NCBI GenBank assembly: GCA_016292705.1
Contig: JAEDHZ010000089.1
Span: 1-6,420 of the forward strand
DNA: 6,420 nucleotides
DNA from: Clostridiaceae bacterium
Lineage (GTDB): Bacteria > Bacillota > Clostridia > Oscillospirales > Acutalibacteraceae
Reading direction: 5' to 3'
Shown here: positions 4,491 to 6,420 of the stretch, piece after piece
Position numbering within the stretch: the first letter of the stretch is position 1
Layout: each line of letters opens with the position of its first letter
Notes under the pieces: generated by a model
Databases searched by the model: none
Told to the model about the DNA's origin: nothing
The model's input: only the letters and a program-made list of their open reading frames with translations
Program-made: the position numbers and the translations under genes

Positions 4491-6420
4491 TTCTGCTTCG
4501 GCTTTGTTTTCAGCCGCTTTTTCGGCTTCAAAGTCATATCTTGAAAGCTTGGTTTCCATTGCCATCTTCAGAACATGCATTGCACAGTCCTGAAGTTCTC
4601 CGATCGTCAGTCCGTTCTTCATGCTCTTTTTCATTGTTCCGTCCGGTTTTCTTTTGCCGGTCTTCTGACCGCCGGGCATGAGCACATCAACTCCGGCTCT
4701 GACTCTGTAGCCCTGGTCGCAGATTCCGGGAAATTCGTGGCTTTCGTCTTTGCGCATCCACCAGTCGGTCATGACGTTGCCCTCATAGCCCCATTCCTTT
4801 CTGAGAATGGTTGTAACAAGGTCATAGTTATAATGGCCCCAGACGCCGTTGATGAGGTTGTATGAGGTCATGATGTTTTTCGGCCTGGCTGTTTTAACGC
4901 AAAATTCAAAGCCCTTGAGGTATATCTCTCTTAAAGCCCTTTCGGAAACACGGGAGTCGTTGTGGGTACGGTTAACCTCCTGGTTGTTGCAGGCAAAGTG
5001 CTTGGGACAGGCGGAAAGTCCGTTTTCCTGAACACCAGAAACAACAGCCGCCGCCGTGAGACCTGAAAGGAGGGGATCTTCCGAGTAATACTCAAAATTG
5101 CGTCCGCAAAGGGGGTTTCGGTGGATGTTCATTCCGGGTGCAAGGATGATGTCGCTGCCACGGTCAAGCATTTCCTTTGCAAACTCAGAGTAAAGCTCAC
5201 GGACAAGCTCCTTGTTGAACGAGCAGGCAAGAGCTGCACCGTTAGGAAGCAGCGAACAGGTTGCGGCAAGTCTGATTCCGCTCGGGCCGTCCGTTGTTGT
5301 AACGGGCGGAACGCCCTTTTCGCGCAGTGACGGGAGAACGCCGCCCATTATTCCGGCGTTTCCTTTTGCACCGAGGGGATGGTTCATAATGTAGGCGCCT
5401 CTTGTGATTGCCTCAAGCTCATCAAAGGAAAGCTGAGCGGTGAAGTTTTCAAGCGAAACCTTTCCGTTTTGAACATCAGCAAGTTTATAGCCGAGGTCAC
5501 CGGTCATTTCAAGCGTCTTGGGAAGATTTTCAGTTATTCTGTCTTTGAGGCTGACTTTCATCACGGGAGCACGCTCAAGAACGCCTTTGATTTTTCCGTT
5601 TTCGTCTGTAACGGCTTTGAGGCGTTCAAACGGATTCTTCGGGTCGGGTGCGCCCGCCTGAGTCAGCCTTTCGGTAACAATTGTTTTTCCGAGGGTAAAG
5701 CTCTTGATTTCGGAAGCTGAACGGACATCCGAGCCGAAGTAAAGCTTGTATTCGCCCTTTTCAAGAACATAGCAGAATTCGTTGCCGGTTATGCCGCTGT
5801 CATCGTATGAAGCAAAATCGGACAGATTAAAGGAAAGCCGGAGCTTTTGCTCTTCGCCCGGTGCAAGCGTTTTTGTTTTTTCATAGGCAACAAGAACTCT
5901 TGAGGGCTTTCCGAGCATACCCTGCGCAGCGGAGAGATAAAGCTCTCCGACATATTTTCCGGCTCTTTCGCCGATGTTTCTGACATCAACCCAGATGTTG
6001 AAGATGTTGTTCGAGTGCGCTATTCTTGTAACCTTTGTTTCAAAGCGTGTGTATGAAAGGCCGAAGCCGAACGGGAAAAGAACCTTGTCCTTCCGGAAAG
6101 TTTCAAAGTATCTGTATCCGACATAGATATCTTCGGTGTAGTTGTTGAATCTCCATTTTCCGAAGAACTTTGCCGAGGGATAGTAGGCATATTTTTCTGC
6201 GATTGTGTCCGCAAGCTTTCCGCTGGGTGAAACATCACCGGAAAGGACATCGGCAACGCTGTTTCCGCTTTCCATTCCGCCCTGCCATACATAAAGCACG
6301 GCTGAAATGTCAAATTCATTTATCCACGACATATCCATAATACTGCCGCAGTTGAGGACAACAACAGTTTTGCGGAATGTTGAGCAGACTTTTGAAAGCA
6401 GCAAACGCTCATCGTTTGTG
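4476..6420 (-). CDS. GH3 beta-glycosidase (beta-glucosidase-like) with inverted domain order, N-terminus outside the window
   Basis: 647 residues are visible, counted from the codon at 6419-6417, and the frame is open to the window edge. Domains run in inverted order. First is the end of the alpha/beta sandwich (1-125) with TVVVLNCGS, GGMESGNSVADVLSG and PSGKLADT, ending at FPFGFGLSY. Next comes a fibronectin-III-like domain (about 135-210), then a linker, then the (beta/alpha)8-type barrel (about 325-620). Barrel motifs are TTDGPSG with D377, GRNFEYYSEDP (439-449), CPKHF with K473-H474, and VMTDWW, whose D552 (codon 4764-4766) is the expected nucleophile. The acid/base glutamate should lie in the missing sandwich part. 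The same inversion is known for beta-glucosidases of Ruminococcus albus and Butyrivibrio fibrisolvens. The protein ends in an Ala/Glu/Lys-rich tail. It likely releases glucose or a related sugar from oligosaccharides; beta-xylosidase activity cannot be excluded. It is upstream partner of the esterase in one operon. Confidence 0.93.
   Translation of the reverse strand, partial: TNDERLLLSKVCSTFRKTVVVLNCGSIMDMSWINEFDISAVLYVWQGGMESGNSVADVLSGDVSPSGKLADTIAEKYAYYPSAKFFGKWRFNNYTEDIYVGYRYFETFRKDKVLFPFGFGLSYTRFETKVTRIAHSNNIFNIWVDVRNIGERAGKYVGELYLSAAQGMLGKPSRVLVAYEKTKTLAPGEEQKLRLSFNLSDFASYDDSGITGNEFCYVLEKGEYKLYFGSDVRSASEIKSFTLGKTIVTERLTQAGAPDPKNPFERLKAVTDENGKIKGVLERAPVMKVSLKDRITENLPKTLEMTGDLGYKLADVQNGKVSLENFTAQLSFDELEAITRGAYIMNHPLGAKGNAGIMGGVLPSLREKGVPPVTTTDGPSGIRLAATCSLLPNGAALACSFNKELVRELYSEFAKEMLDRGSDIILAPGMNIHRNPLCGRNFEYYSEDPLLSGLTAAAVVSGVQENGLSACPKHFACNNQEVNRTHNDSRVSERALREIYLKGFEFCVKTARPKNIMTSYNLINGVWGHYNYDLVTTILRKEWGYEGNVMTDWWMRKDESHEFPGICDQGYRVRAGVDVLMPGGQKTGKRKPDGTMKKSMKNGLTIGELQDCAMHVLKMAMETKLSRYDFEAEKAAENKAEAEKEEI

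Noticed and set aside
6402..6404. TTG as the start of the GH3 gene
   Set aside because: The frame is open upstream to the window edge and encodes residues that fit the GH3 sandwich domain. The TTG is an internal leucine codon.

Overview
The window looks like a chromosomal segment from a low-to-mid GC member of the Clostridia, most likely a plant-fibre-degrading gut or rumen bacterium of the Oscillospiraceae/Ruminococcaceae type. This is inferred from strong AGGAGG-type Shine-Dalgarno sites, tRNA genes with encoded CCA ends, intrinsic terminators with T-tracts, a GPH-family sugar symporter, and a family 3 glycoside hydrolase with the inverted domain order known from Ruminococcus albus and Butyrivibrio fibrisolvens. 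No phage, insertion-sequence transposase, CRISPR or defence gene is visible. The window is mostly ordinary metabolic chromosome with one unknown protein and some odd small-scale DNA structure.

Layout: (1) 1-63, the 3' part of a tRNA-Thr(CGT) with its own terminator. (2) 101-287, a 187-base gap holding a run of tiny tri-loop hairpins followed by a good sigma-A promoter inside an inverted repeat. (3) 288-1790 (+), a GPH sugar:cation symporter. (4) 1791-1950, two strong stem-loops between the symporter and a convergent tRNA. (5) 1951-2042 (-), tRNA-Ser(GGA) with its own promoter and terminator. (6) 2219-2995 (+), a 258-residue protein of unknown function. (7) 2992-3498 (-), a small CDP-alcohol phosphatidyltransferase whose stop codon overlaps that of the unknown gene tail to tail. 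(8) 3517-3552, a terminator-like hairpin. (9) 3565-4476 (-), an alpha/beta-hydrolase esterase. (10) 4476-6420 (-), a GH3 beta-glycosidase with the barrel domain at the C-terminus, cut by the window end. No stretch longer than 300 bases lacks a gene.

How the genes fit together: GH3 and the esterase overlap at TAATG and form one translationally coupled pair. They would hydrolyse glycosidic bonds and ester decorations of plant-derived oligosaccharides or glycosides. The GPH symporter would import such a sugar, but it has its own promoter on the other strand, so membership of the same pathway is inferred from proximity only. The phosphatidyltransferase belongs to membrane phospholipid synthesis and may receive read-through from the GH3-esterase operon. 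The two tRNAs are independent units. I found no clear undescribed multi-gene system. The best candidates for follow-up are the mini-hairpin array at 105-167, the symporter promoter architecture, and the unknown protein at 2219-2995.
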